Positions 24,326 to 32,470 of a stretch of DNA of 43,007 bases are shown one piece after another. Both the position numbers and the translations under genes were made by a program. Source of the DNA: an uncultured Spirochaetaceae bacterium (GTDB lineage: Bacteria; Spirochaetota; Spirochaetia; Sphaerochaetales; Sphaerochaetaceae); NCBI GenBank assembly GCA_944389295.1, contig CALXLV010000040.1, positions 1-43,007 of the forward strand, given 5' to 3'. Under the pieces are notes generated by a model. That model had not been told where the DNA came from. It did no database searches and saw only the letters and a program-made list of their open reading frames with translations. The first letter of the stretch is position 1. Each line of letters starts with the position of its first letter.

Positions 24326-25302
24326 AATCCGGCATCTCCATCAAATAAATGACATGCGGCGTAGTGCCCCTTCCTGATCTCCCTAAGCTGAGGGACAGAT
24401 GATGAGCAGATATCCATCGCTTTTCCGCATCTCAGCCTGAACGGACACCCGGAAGGAGGGTTGAGAGGACTTGGAAGCTCTCCTTCAAGAGGCTTCATAT
24501 CCGTGTGAATGCGCGGATCAGGAATTGGAATCGAGCTGATAAGAGCCTTCGTATAGGGATGCAGTGTATCTGAAAAGAGTTCGTTCTTCCCTGCCAGCTC
24601 CACGATGCGGCCGAGATACATCACCGCTATCCTGTCCGAGACATGCTTTATCACGGACATATCGTGCGAGATGAAGAGATATGTCACGCCCTTCTCCCGC
24701 TGCAGTTCCCTGAAAAGATTCAGTATCTGGGCCTGAATCGAGACATCGAGAGCGGAGACAGGCTCGTCGCAGATGATGAACTCCGGTCCCAGCACGAATG
24801 CTCTCGCGATTCCGATGCGCTGTCTCTGGCCGCCTGAGAACTCATGGGGATACTTCTTCAGATCATCCTCGGAAAAGCCAAGCTGCTTCACAAGCGGCAG
24901 GATGCGCTCCAGCTTCTCAGCGCGGGAAAGATGCGTATGTATTCTCAGAGGCTCCTCGACTATGCGCCTCATGCACATTCTCGGATCGAGAGATGAGTAA
25001 GGGTCCTGAAATACCATCTGCATTGAGGTGCGTATTTCATTTATGGTCCTTTTATCCACCTTCCTGCCGCGGAAGAATATCTCCCCCTCCGTGGACTCTG
25101 AGAGACCGATCAGCATCCTCGAGAGCGTCGATTTTCCGCATCCCGACTCGCCTATCAGTCCCAGCGTCTCTCCCCTGTATATGGTGAATGATACGCCGTC
25201 TACGGCCTTGACCGTTCCCTCGGCATGGTGCGAGAGGAAGCCGCGGTTCACCGCGAAATGCTTTTTAAGGCCGCGGACATCAATCAGTGCTTCTCCGTTC
25301 AC
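24319..25302 (-). CDS. ABC transporter ATP-binding protein, DppF/OppF type
   Basis: The 327-residue ATPase has Walker A GESGCGKS near residue 52, the signature LSGGQ-like FSGGQRQRIGIARA, Walker B FIICDEPVSALD and the switch histidine in FISHDMS. Its C-terminus has the cysteine-rich peptide-transporter extension (CPFRLRCGKAMDIC, then a last cysteine near AACH). The N-terminal insertion FLSHHAEGTVKAVDGVSF is typical of the F-type subunit. Start and stop overlap the neighbouring genes by 4 and 7 bases. Confidence 0.94.
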   Translation of the reverse strand: MNGEALIDVRGLKKHFAVNRGFLSHHAEGTVKAVDGVSFTIYRGETLGLIGESGCGKSTLSRMLIGLSESTEGEIFFRGRKVDKRTINEIRTSMQMVFQDPYSSLDPRMCMRRIVEEPLRIHTHLSRAEKLERILPLVKQLGFSEDDLKKYPHEFSGGQRQRIGIARAFVLGPEFIICDEPVSALDVSIQAQILNLFRELQREKGVTYLFISHDMSVIKHVSDRIAVMYLGRIVELAGKNELFSDTLHPYTKALISSIPIPDPRIHTDMKPLEGELPSPLNPPSGCPFRLRCGKAMDICSSSVPQLREIRKGHYAACHLFDGDAGLC

Positions 25303-26282
25303 AGCGCAGCCTCCTTCTCCATATATCTGAAGCAGCGCACCTTCCTGCCGTTTTCCATCTCAATGAGCGGAGGCTCGCTTTCCGTACATCCCCTTTCGCT
25401 GTACGGGCATCTGCCGGCGAATCTGCACGATGATACCGGGTATGTGAAGCGCGGTACGGTTCCGGGTATGGAGAAAAGCTCCTCCTTGTCATCGGCAATG
25501 CTGGGGATGGCTCTGAGAAGGCCTTCCGTATATGGATGCAGCGGGGATGTGAATATCTCCATAGTCGTTCCCTCTTCCACGCACACTCCTCCGTACATGA
25601 CCATGATGCGGCCGCACATCTGCGCGACGATTCCCATGTTGTGAGTTATCAGTATCATGCTCATCCCGTGTTCCCTGTTTATCGATCTGATGAGCTGGAG
25701 TATCTGAGCCTGAATGGTGACATCGAGGGCAGTTGTCGGCTCATCCGCGATTATTATGTCAGGATTGCACGCCAGAGCAATTGCTATCAGCACACGCTGC
25801 TGCATTCCTCCTGAGAGCTGATGGGGATAGTCCTTCAGCCTGGATTCGGGCGCGGGAATACCGACCATCTTCATCAGCTCTATGCAGCGTCTGTGCTTCT
25901 CCTCCTTGTTCATATCGGTATGGACTGAGAGGATCTCTGTTATCTGGTTCTCGATCGTATAGACAGGATTCAGGGATGTCAGAGGATTCTGAAAGATCAT
26001 CGAGATCCTCGCTCCCCTTATCCTGTTCATCTCTTTAGGAGGGAGATGCAGGAGATCCATACCGTCAAAGACGGCCGTTCCCCCTGCGATTTCAGTATAG
26101 CTCCGGTCGATCAGACCGATGACCGACCGGGCCACGGTGGATTTCCCGCAGCCAGACTCGCCAACTATTCCCAGCATTTCTCCCTTCTCCAGATCGAGAT
26201 CAACTCCATCCACAGCGGGAACAATGCGGTTTTTCGCCCTGTAGTACGTTTTCAGGCCTCTGATTGCGAGAATCCTTTCCAT
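25299..26282 (-). CDS. ABC transporter ATP-binding protein, DppD/OppD type
   Basis: The 327-residue ATPase has Walker A GESGCGKS near residue 41, a Q-loop at MIFQNPLTSLNP, signature LSGGMQQR, Walker B IIADEPTTALD and switch LITHNMG, then the C-terminal cysteine region (CRFAGRCPYSERGC) of the D-type subunit. A GGAG ribosome binding site lies just before the ATG, 21 bases after the binding-protein gene. It forms the heteromeric motor with the DppF-type protein. Confidence 0.94.
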   Translation of the reverse strand: MERILAIRGLKTYYRAKNRIVPAVDGVDLDLEKGEMLGIVGESGCGKSTVARSVIGLIDRSYTEIAGGTAVFDGMDLLHLPPKEMNRIRGARISMIFQNPLTSLNPVYTIENQITEILSVHTDMNKEEKHRRCIELMKMVGIPAPESRLKDYPHQLSGGMQQRVLIAIALACNPDIIIADEPTTALDVTIQAQILQLIRSINREHGMSMILITHNMGIVAQMCGRIMVMYGGVCVEEGTTMEIFTSPLHPYTEGLLRAIPSIADDKEELFSIPGTVPRFTYPVSSCRFAGRCPYSERGCTESEPPLIEMENGRKVRCFRYMEKEAAL

Positions 26283-26303
26283 ATCTCCATCCTTCCTGAT
26301 TTG

Positions 26304-27872
26304 TTAGGCTTCCGTTCCCCAGAACGCATCCGCCCTGAAATTCAGAGTCTGAGAAGCATACGGGTGCCACTCAAGGCCGTCGCGCACGCCCCAGCACTCT
26401 ACGGGATAGTACAGAAGGATCGCAGGAACCTCCTCGCGGAAGATGTCCATGAGCTCCCTTGCTGCCGCCTTGCGCTCCTCTTTGTCAAGAGAAGTCGTGA
26501 GCACATTGCCTGCATCGAGGAACGCCTGCGGCTTGTGTCCCCATCTCCACTCCTCAAGATTGCCCCAGAGCAGCCAGAGACCGCCTGCAGGATCGGGGAA
26601 TCTCATCGAGTTGGACCAGTTGCGCACGATGGTGTCATCGTCCTCGCTGTCCTTGAATACCACGCGGCAGTTGACTCCGAGGTCCCTCCACATGTCGGTT
26701 ACGGCCTCCGCGACCTCATTGCCGAATGTGTAGTAGCCGTTGCGGAGCTCGTAGGTGATCTCCTGACCGCTGTAATTGGATTCGGCAAGAAGCTGCCTGG
26801 CCTTCTCAAGGTTGTACTCCTCCACCGGATAGTCTGCGAAATACATATCGCCGAAATCGGGGTACTGGTGGCCGCGCGGCACTTCCGCCTTTCCTCCCCA
26901 GAAGGCATCGCTGAGCATCTGGCGGTCAACCGCAAGGGAGAGCGCCTGCCTGAGCTTCTTGTCATTCACAGGATTTGACGGGTCCTCTCCGTCGAAGTAG
27001 AACTCGATAACATGGATATTGGATATCGGGAGGCTGACGGCGTTCACGCCTTTGGCGTTCTCAACCACCGGTACCTGATCGAGAGGAAGCTGGGTGATGA
27101 TATCGACCTCTCCAGTCATCAGCGCCGTGATTCTCGAGGATGCCTCCGGGTAGTTGATGTACTCGATCGTATTCACATAAGGCTTCTCGCCCCAGTAGTT
27201 CTCAGCCCTCTTCATCACGACCTTCTCAGGAGAGAATGACTCGACCATGAACGGGCCTGTTCCCACCGGATGAAGCGCGAACTCATCATCGCCGACTTCC
27301 GTGATATAGTCCGCGGGAAGTATCCATGCGCCCCAGCTTGATGCGATTCTTATTTCAAGAAGCGGGTCGACTACGGATGTGACGATGCGGCATGTATAGT
27401 CATCGATGATCTCAACATGGTCGATCGTGTTCATCAGCGACTGCGCCAGAGTGTTTCCAGGTATGTTCTTCTTAAGACGGTCAAATGTGAACTGGACGTC
27501 CTTCGAGGTGAACTTGTCGCCGTTGTGCCAGTAGACATCGTCGCGCAGCTTCAGTTCGAGAGTATAATCGTCGATTCTCTCCCAGCTCTCGGCAAGCATC
27601 GGCTTGAGAGCGTAGCTGTCGTCCTGATCCGCATATATGAGCGTATCGAAGATATTGAAGTGTACGCGTATAGTCGCATTTCCGACATTGAGAGTTGGGT
27701 CCATAGATGTCGGCAGTGAGGCCACGCCTATTCTGAGCGTATCAACGACATACTTTCCGTCTCCTGAGGACACCGCCGCAGACGATGCCGCTTCAGCTTC
27801 CTGGCTTCCGCCTGCAAAAATCATGCCTGCAGCAAGCAGCGCAAGAAGCAGTGCCGATAAGATTCTCTTCAT
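26304..27872 (-). CDS. ABC transporter solute-binding protein, family 5
   Basis: The 522-residue periplasmic protein starts with a signal peptide (MKRILSALLLALLAAGMIFA) followed by GGSQE and an Ala/Ser-rich linker. No lipobox cysteine is present, so it is probably cut by signal peptidase I. The body has family-5 marks: LRIGVASLPTSMDPTLNVGN, then WERIDDYTLELKLRDDVYWH and NGDKFTSKDVQFTFDRL, and the long C-terminal domain. ATG 27872 is preferred over the earlier in-frame start because AAAGGAGA stands right before it. The family binds peptides, nickel, sugars or glycerol-containing compounds; the ligand cannot be read here. It is the first gene of a seven-gene operon divergent from a LysR regulator. 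Confidence 0.9.
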   Translation of the reverse strand: MKRILSALLLALLAAGMIFAGGSQEAEAASSAAVSSGDGKYVVDTLRIGVASLPTSMDPTLNVGNATIRVHFNIFDTLIYADQDDSYALKPMLAESWERIDDYTLELKLRDDVYWHNGDKFTSKDVQFTFDRLKKNIPGNTLAQSLMNTIDHVEIIDDYTCRIVTSVVDPLLEIRIASSWGAWILPADYITEVGDDEFALHPVGTGPFMVESFSPEKVVMKRAENYWGEKPYVNTIEYINYPEASSRITALMTGEVDIITQLPLDQVPVVENAKGVNAVSLPISNIHVIEFYFDGEDPSNPVNDKKLRQALSLAVDRQMLSDAFWGGKAEVPRGHQYPDFGDMYFADYPVEEYNLEKARQLLAESNYSGQEITYELRNGYYTFGNEVAEAVTDMWRDLGVNCRVVFKDSEDDDTIVRNWSNSMRFPDPAGGLWLLWGNLEEWRWGHKPQAFLDAGNVLTTSLDKEERKAAARELMDIFREEVPAILLYYPVECWGVRDGLEWHPYASQTLNFRADAFWGTEA

Positions 27873-27930
27873 AGAACTCTCCTTTGTACTGATGTACTGA
27901 GTTGCTTTTATTCTGCACATTTCCCGCCGG

Positions 27931-27959
27931 GATATGATTAACGCCGCGTTAAATGTCAT
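27931..27959 (-). promoter_or_regulatory. Candidate promoter and operator of the importer operon
   Basis: On the minus strand ATGACA (27954-27959) is followed after 17 bases by a weak CATATC (27931-27936). The spacer holds a perfect 15-base palindrome, TTAACGC-C-GCGTTAA on the plus strand (27938-27952), a good position for a regulator to act. Confidence 0.45.
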
Positions 27960-27987
27960 TTATTTATCAATTAAAATTATCAATAAG

Positions 27988-28002
27988 CCTGTTAATGACA
28001 GG
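27988..28002. promoter_or_regulatory. Dyad near the LysR gene
   Basis: CCTGT-TAATG-ACAGG is a 5-5-5 inverted repeat about 65 bases before the LysR start. LysR-type proteins often bind such dyads upstream of their own gene and of a divergent target. Confidence 0.4.
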
Positions 28003-28067
28003 TTATTATGGCGTTTTTCCGTTGTCCAATATAGATAATTTATGGTATTTATAAATAAGAGTTATAT

Positions 28068-28991
28068 ATGGAATTTGCTGATCTCGAATACTTCATATGT
28101 GTCGCCGATATGGGCAGCTTCTCAAAGGCTTCCCGGCTTCTCCATGTAAGCCAGCCTGCGCTGAGCCTCGGAGTGAGGCGGCTTGAGAAAGAACTCGGCA
28201 CGGAGCTCATAACGAGGTCGACAAGGCAGATGGAGCTTACAGATGCGGGAGAACTCTTCTGCAAGAACGCAAAGCTGATGCTGCATCAGAGAGACAGTAC
28301 AGTATCACGCATAAGAAGCCTCTCCGCGCCTGAACCCGAGAGAATAAGGATCGGCATATCCCCCTTTTACAGCAAATACTACCTTCCGCGGCTTTTAAAG
28401 AAGCTCTCATCCATGCCCGGAATCAAATTTATAATCAAGGAACGCATATCGGCAGAACTTGAGAAAGGGCTTCTCAGCGGCGATATAGATATCTCGTTCG
28501 TACCGCTTGAGCCCGCCAGCAGCGATCTGGAATATAAGGTGCTCTGCATCGAGGAAATCCTCCTTGCCGTACCCAGAAGCTACGAAGTCAACTTACGGGC
28601 AATACAGGGAAATACATTGTCATACATCGATCTTGCAGAGGTGAAAGACCTGCCGTTCGTATCGCTGATGCCGATACAGAAGATAAGTTCTCTTATAACC
28701 GGAGTCTGTCTTGAGGCGGGCTTCACTCCGCATGTCGTTTATGAGACCCTCGACTGGGATACAGTCAACATCATGATCGCGAACGATATAGGAGTCGGCT
28801 TCGTTCCCGATATACTCTTTCACAAGGATGACGGAGAAAAGACTCCGAATTACTACAGAATAGCGAACAGGCAGGTAACAAGGCACTACGCCGCAGCATG
28901 GGCAAAGGGAAAGACGCTCACAGATGCGCAGAGCAATATAATAAAAATATTCCGCGAGTGCCTCTCGGAAACAAGGCCTGTGCTGGGATAA
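28068..28991 (+). CDS. LysR-type transcriptional regulator
   Basis: The 307-residue regulator has the N-terminal winged helix-turn-helix: MEFADLEYFICVADMGSFSK, then ASRLLHVSQPALSLGVRRLE and KELGTELITRSTRQMELTDAG. It is followed by a linker helix and a two-lobed effector-binding domain from about residue 92 (RIRIGISPF). It is divergent from the ABC importer operon, so it most likely controls that operon in response to its substrate. The ATG is preceded by AAGAG at 6 bases, a modest ribosome binding site, within AT-rich DNA. G+C and codon use match the region to its left. Confidence 0.92.
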   Translation: MEFADLEYFICVADMGSFSKASRLLHVSQPALSLGVRRLEKELGTELITRSTRQMELTDAGELFCKNAKLMLHQRDSTVSRIRSLSAPEPERIRIGISPFYSKYYLPRLLKKLSSMPGIKFIIKERISAELEKGLLSGDIDISFVPLEPASSDLEYKVLCIEEILLAVPRSYEVNLRAIQGNTLSYIDLAEVKDLPFVSLMPIQKISSLITGVCLEAGFTPHVVYETLDWDTVNIMIANDIGVGFVPDILFHKDDGEKTPNYYRIANRQVTRHYAAAWAKGKTLTDAQSNIIKIFRECLSETRPVLG

Positions 28992-29399
28992 TCTGAAAGA
29001 TATATCGCTGAAGCAGTAATATCCATTCATACACATATTGAAACGGAATAGGTTTATTTTTATATAGTGGCAATCTGCAATTTTTATAATTAATAATACA
29101 TTTATTATTATATATAAATGATATGTAAATATTGTGTTAATAATGGATTTTAATATTTATTTAATATCTGAATTATCGTCAATAAATGATGTATTTATCA
29201 CGAAATGCATCAATAACTGTCTAAGAGCAGTGTGCGAATACCCTGCTCCGCTTTCATTGCAGATGAATATGATATCGGTACTATATGAAAGGCACTGCGG
29301 ACATTCCTTCCCTGTTCCGTCCGATTTTCCTTTACTTCTCACCCGTGCGACCTTAACATTTTCCTAATAGCTTGATTTGTTTTCAAAAGGAGGATTCAG
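28992..29399. other. AT-rich intergenic region
   Basis: About 400 bases of low G+C between LysR and the EF-G-like gene. A frame at 29134-29367 lacks a ribosome binding site and resembles nothing, so I do not call it. Short inverted repeats of A and T occur near 29090-29120. The right end holds a possible promoter for the EF-G-like gene. Confidence 0.5.
29331..29359 (+). promoter_or_regulatory. Candidate promoter of the EF-G-like gene
   Basis: TTTACT (29331-29336), 17 bases, TAACAT (29354-29359); each box matches four of six consensus bases. The leader of about 35 bases ends in AAAGGAGG, 6-7 bases before the ATG. Confidence 0.4.
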
Positions 29400-31484
29400 A
29401 TGAGCGTCAATACCAAGGATATCAGGAACGTGGCAATCATCGGCCATAATGGTACGGGAAAGACGAACCTCATAGAGCAGATGCTGTTCTACGCAGGCGT
29501 TCTTTCCCGGGCTGAAACGGTAGATAGCGGCAAGACAGTCAGCGATTACACGGACGAGGAAATTCAGAGAAAGATGTCCGTTCACTCCACGCTTGCCTCA
29601 ATGCAGTGGGACGGAAAGCAGATCAACGTGATCGATACTCCGGGTACCGGTGATTTCATCGGAGAGGCAATATCATCCTTCAGAGCAACAGAAGCAGCGC
29701 TCATGGTCGTAGATGGCAGAGAAGGTGCACAGATTGAGACAATCAAGCTCTGGAGAAGACTGGACGAGAGAAACAAGCCAAGAGCTGTATTCATCAATAA
29801 GATGGATAAAGAAAGAGCCAGCTTCAGGCATACAATAGATTCACTTGTCGAAGAATTCGGTGCACATTTTGTACCTGTAGTCATGGCACTCGGAGAAGCC
29901 GAGGAATTCCATGGAGTCATCAACCTGATTGAGAATCAGGCTTATGAATGCCATGAAGGCGGAAAAGAAACACCGATGCCGATTCCTGAGAAATATGCGG
30001 CAGTCGTCGAGGATTTCAGAAACAGACTGATTGAGAATGCAGCAGAAGGAACGGATGAGCTTATCGAGAAGTATTTTGCAGAAGGCACTCTGGAACCTGA
30101 TGATATCAGACATGGACTGGCAGTAGGTATGAGAACAAACAGAGTCATACCTGTATTCTGCGGAGCAACTGATAAAGGTGCAGGCATTACCAGCCTTCTG
30201 AACTTCATAAAGAACAATTTCCCATGGCCGCTGGGAATCGAAGAGTATATCATCGGTCATGACGGAGAAGAGACAACACTTGAAATAGATCCTGAGAAAC
30301 CGTTCTCTGCATACTGCTTCAAGACAACTATCGATCAGTTCTCCGGAAAGATGAGCTTCCTGAAGGTTGTCACTGGTGTTCTTACTCCAGACACAGATAT
30401 CTACAACAATGAAATCGGCAAGAAAGCCAAGCCAGGAAAACTTTACAGAGCTATCGGCAAGAAGCTTGTCGAGACAGATTCTCTCGAAGCTGGCGATATC
30501 GGTATCATAACCAAGTGTGATATCGCATATACAAATGCAACATTTGTCGCAGGACCTGAATACAAAAGACGCTTCAGGCCTCTGAAGATGCCTCAGCCTG
30601 TCTACCAGCTGGCTATCAGCGCAGATGACAAGAAGAGCGAAGACAAGATGAATGAAGCCCTTCACCGCATTGCTGAGGAGGATCTTACATTCCAGGTCTC
30701 ATTCAATGAGGAAACAAAGGAATCTATCATCGGAGGTATGGGTGAACTCCATATCGGCATGATCCTCGACAAGGTCCAGGAAAAGCAGAAGGTGAAGATC
30801 AATACACGCACTCCGCGTATTGCATACAGGGAAACTATCACCAAAGATTCCGGACTCTCTGAATATACACATAAGAAACAGACCGGTGGCCACGGTCAGT
30901 TCGGACGTGTTGTCATTGATATCAAGCCAACGGAACGCGGAGAGTATTACAAGTTCGAGAACGTCATCAAAGGCGGTGCAGTCTCCAAAGGTTATATACC
31001 TGGCATAGAGAAAGGCATCCATGAAGCTATGGAAGAAGGATATCTTGCAGGTTATCCGCTTGTGGATATTTCCGTCACGCTCATTGATGGAAAGGAACAT
31101 CCTGTAGACTCCTCGGAAATGGCATTCAAGCTCGCTGCAAAAGGTGCTATGCAGGTTGCTCTCGGTAAAGCCGGATGTGTTCTTCTCGAACCATTTGTAA
31201 AACTCGAAGTCTTCATCGAAGATGAGTATCTCGGAGCTATCCTTTCCGATCTTTCATCTAAGCGCGGCCGTGTCCTCGGTCAGGAAGAGAAAGGACATGT
31301 TGTCTCCGTAAGAGCTGAGGTTCCGATGGCAGAGCTCCGCAACTATGCGATCGAGCTGAAATCCATGACTTCAGGTACAGGTTCTTTCGAAATAGAATTC
31401 GATCACTATGAAGAACTTCATGGAAAGCTTGCTGAAGATGTAATCGCAGAGGCAAAGAAAGCTAAAGAAGAAGCTCAGAACTGA
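29400..31484 (+). CDS. EF-G-like translational GTPase (EFG-II group)
   Basis: The 694-residue protein has the five-domain EF-G plan but an altered G domain. The P-loop is GHNGTGKT (15-22) instead of AHIDAGKT, and the switch-II motif is DTPGTGDF, with T83 in place of the catalytic histidine. NKMD is kept. The domain IV loop KKQTGGHGQFG is conserved, opposite to the other EF-G in this window. This pattern fits the EFG-II subfamily, whose role is not settled; weak GTP hydrolysis and ribosome binding have been reported for relatives. It has a strong AGGAGG ribosome binding site and a terminator-like hairpin downstream. Codon use and G+C are lower than in genes to the left. Confidence 0.88.
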   Translation: MSVNTKDIRNVAIIGHNGTGKTNLIEQMLFYAGVLSRAETVDSGKTVSDYTDEEIQRKMSVHSTLASMQWDGKQINVIDTPGTGDFIGEAISSFRATEAALMVVDGREGAQIETIKLWRRLDERNKPRAVFINKMDKERASFRHTIDSLVEEFGAHFVPVVMALGEAEEFHGVINLIENQAYECHEGGKETPMPIPEKYAAVVEDFRNRLIENAAEGTDELIEKYFAEGTLEPDDIRHGLAVGMRTNRVIPVFCGATDKGAGITSLLNFIKNNFPWPLGIEEYIIGHDGEETTLEIDPEKPFSAYCFKTTIDQFSGKMSFLKVVTGVLTPDTDIYNNEIGKKAKPGKLYRAIGKKLVETDSLEAGDIGIITKCDIAYTNATFVAGPEYKRRFRPLKMPQPVYQLAISADDKKSEDKMNEALHRIAEEDLTFQVSFNEETKESIIGGMGELHIGMILDKVQEKQKVKINTRTPRIAYRETITKDSGLSEYTHKKQTGGHGQFGRVVIDIKPTERGEYYKFENVIKGGAVSKGYIPGIEKGIHEAMEEGYLAGYPLVDISVTLIDGKEHPVDSSEMAFKLAAKGAMQVALGKAGCVLLEPFVKLEVFIEDEYLGAILSDLSSKRGRVLGQEEKGHVVSVRAEVPMAELRNYAIELKSMTSGTGSFEIEFDHYEELHGKLAEDVIAEAKKAKEEAQN

Positions 31485-31491
31485 ATCTAAA

Positions 31492-31537
31492 AGAGGCTTG
31501 TTTCCGGAAGGAAGCAAGCCTCTCCTCTGTTTTGAGT
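31492..31537 (+). terminator. Terminator-like hairpin after the EF-G-like gene
   Basis: A 14-bp stem (31492-31505 with 31510-31523) with one G-U pair and a GGAA loop begins 7 bases after the stop codon. The tail CCTCTGTTTT is only moderately T-rich. Confidence 0.7.
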
Positions 31538-31673
31538 CATTCATCTCCGGTGGATTGACACCGGGAATCCTGACTTTGCATCCTGAACCAGATCTCCTCA
31601 TCCCCAACAGCAATGCATAGAAAAACTCTACATTACTCACAGCAGTAAAACAAGTAAAAAGTAAAGAGACACG

Positions 31674-31707
31674 TTGATTTTCCTGTCTAAAAACAGCTGA
31701 AAATCAA
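31674..31707. other. Inverted repeat before the 3' end of trmB
   Basis: TTGATTTTC and GAAAATCAA (9-bp arms) are separated by 16 bases that contain an inner CTGT/ACAG pairing, giving one long imperfect hairpin. It lacks a U-tract on either strand. It lies between the convergent EF-G-like gene and trmB; the rest of the 250-base gap shows nothing recognisable. Confidence 0.5.
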
Positions 31708-31735
31708 ATTTGGGGAATTCCAGTTACAGATTTAC

Positions 31736-32470
31736 TCAAACTGTAAAGTCAGGTTTTTCAAGCCAGATCTCATTAATAGGATGTTCGCTTTCCATTCCTT
31801 TCTGCTCAAACTTTGTTACAGGCCTCCATGTCACAGGAGGGGCAAAACCGCCGAACGGATTATACAGCAAAGGTTCATCTGCCGAGAATTCAAGAACTTC
31901 TTCCGCATATTCCTCCCAATCTGTGACCATGTAGATATATCCACCTTTGCGGATTTTCCGGGCAAGAAGGTGAAGGAATTCGGGGTTCATCAATCTTCGC
32001 TTATGGTGTCTCTTCTTCTGCCATGGGTCAGGAAAGAAGATATGGAATCCCTCTACAGATGAATCCGGAATCATATGATTGAGAACATCGACAGCATTGA
32101 AACGTATGATCCTGACATTCTCAATAGCCCTGTCGCCAAGCTGCCCAAGCAGATTTACAAACCCCTGAAGGAACACCTCTATGCCAATATAATTGAACTC
32201 CGGCCGCTTTATCGCAACTTCTGCCGTTGTATCACCATTTCCGAATCCTATTTCAATTACAACAGGATTATCATTTCCGAACAATGCAGAATAATCGAGA
32301 GGAGCATCCTGATAGAAGAAACCATATTTTTCCATATAGCGGTTTATGATTCCCGCACTCTTTGGAGAGATCACATTATTTCTCAGTACATAGCTTTTGA
32401 TTGTCCTTTCCTTGCCATCTCTGAGTTCTATCTTATTAATATGCTCAAAGAGCTCTTTCTCATCCATCAA
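31736..32470 (-). CDS. trmB: tRNA (guanine-N7-)-methyltransferase
   Basis: The 244-residue SAM-dependent enzyme makes m7G46 in the variable loop of tRNAs. The SAM site is VVIEIGFGNGDT near residue 70, and the family-specific FPDPWQKKRHHKRRL segment lies near 146, with VTDWEEYAEEV further on. The N-terminal 60 residues are a little longer than in the E. coli protein. The start overlaps the mfd stop (ATGA), so it is translated after mfd on one mRNA. Confidence 0.95.
   Translation of the reverse strand: MMDEKELFEHINKIELRDGKERTIKSYVLRNNVISPKSAGIINRYMEKYGFFYQDAPLDYSALFGNDNPVVIEIGFGNGDTTAEVAIKRPEFNYIGIEVFLQGFVNLLGQLGDRAIENVRIIRFNAVDVLNHMIPDSSVEGFHIFFPDPWQKKRHHKRRLMNPEFLHLLARKIRKGGYIYMVTDWEEYAEEVLEFSADEPLLYNPFGGFAPPVTWRPVTKFEQKGMESEHPINEIWLEKPDFTV

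Noticed and set aside
29134..29367. 77-codon frame in the AT-rich gap
   Set aside because: It has no ribosome binding site, no recognisable pattern, and overlaps the probable promoter of the EF-G-like gene.
31540..31615. tRNA-like or selC-like fold on the minus strand
   Set aside because: A T-arm-like hairpin is present, but no acceptor stem or anticodon arm could be made.
31371..31640. 89-codon minus-strand frame over the end of the EF-G-like gene
   Set aside because: It runs through the terminator hairpin and the antisense of a real gene; no ribosome binding site was found.
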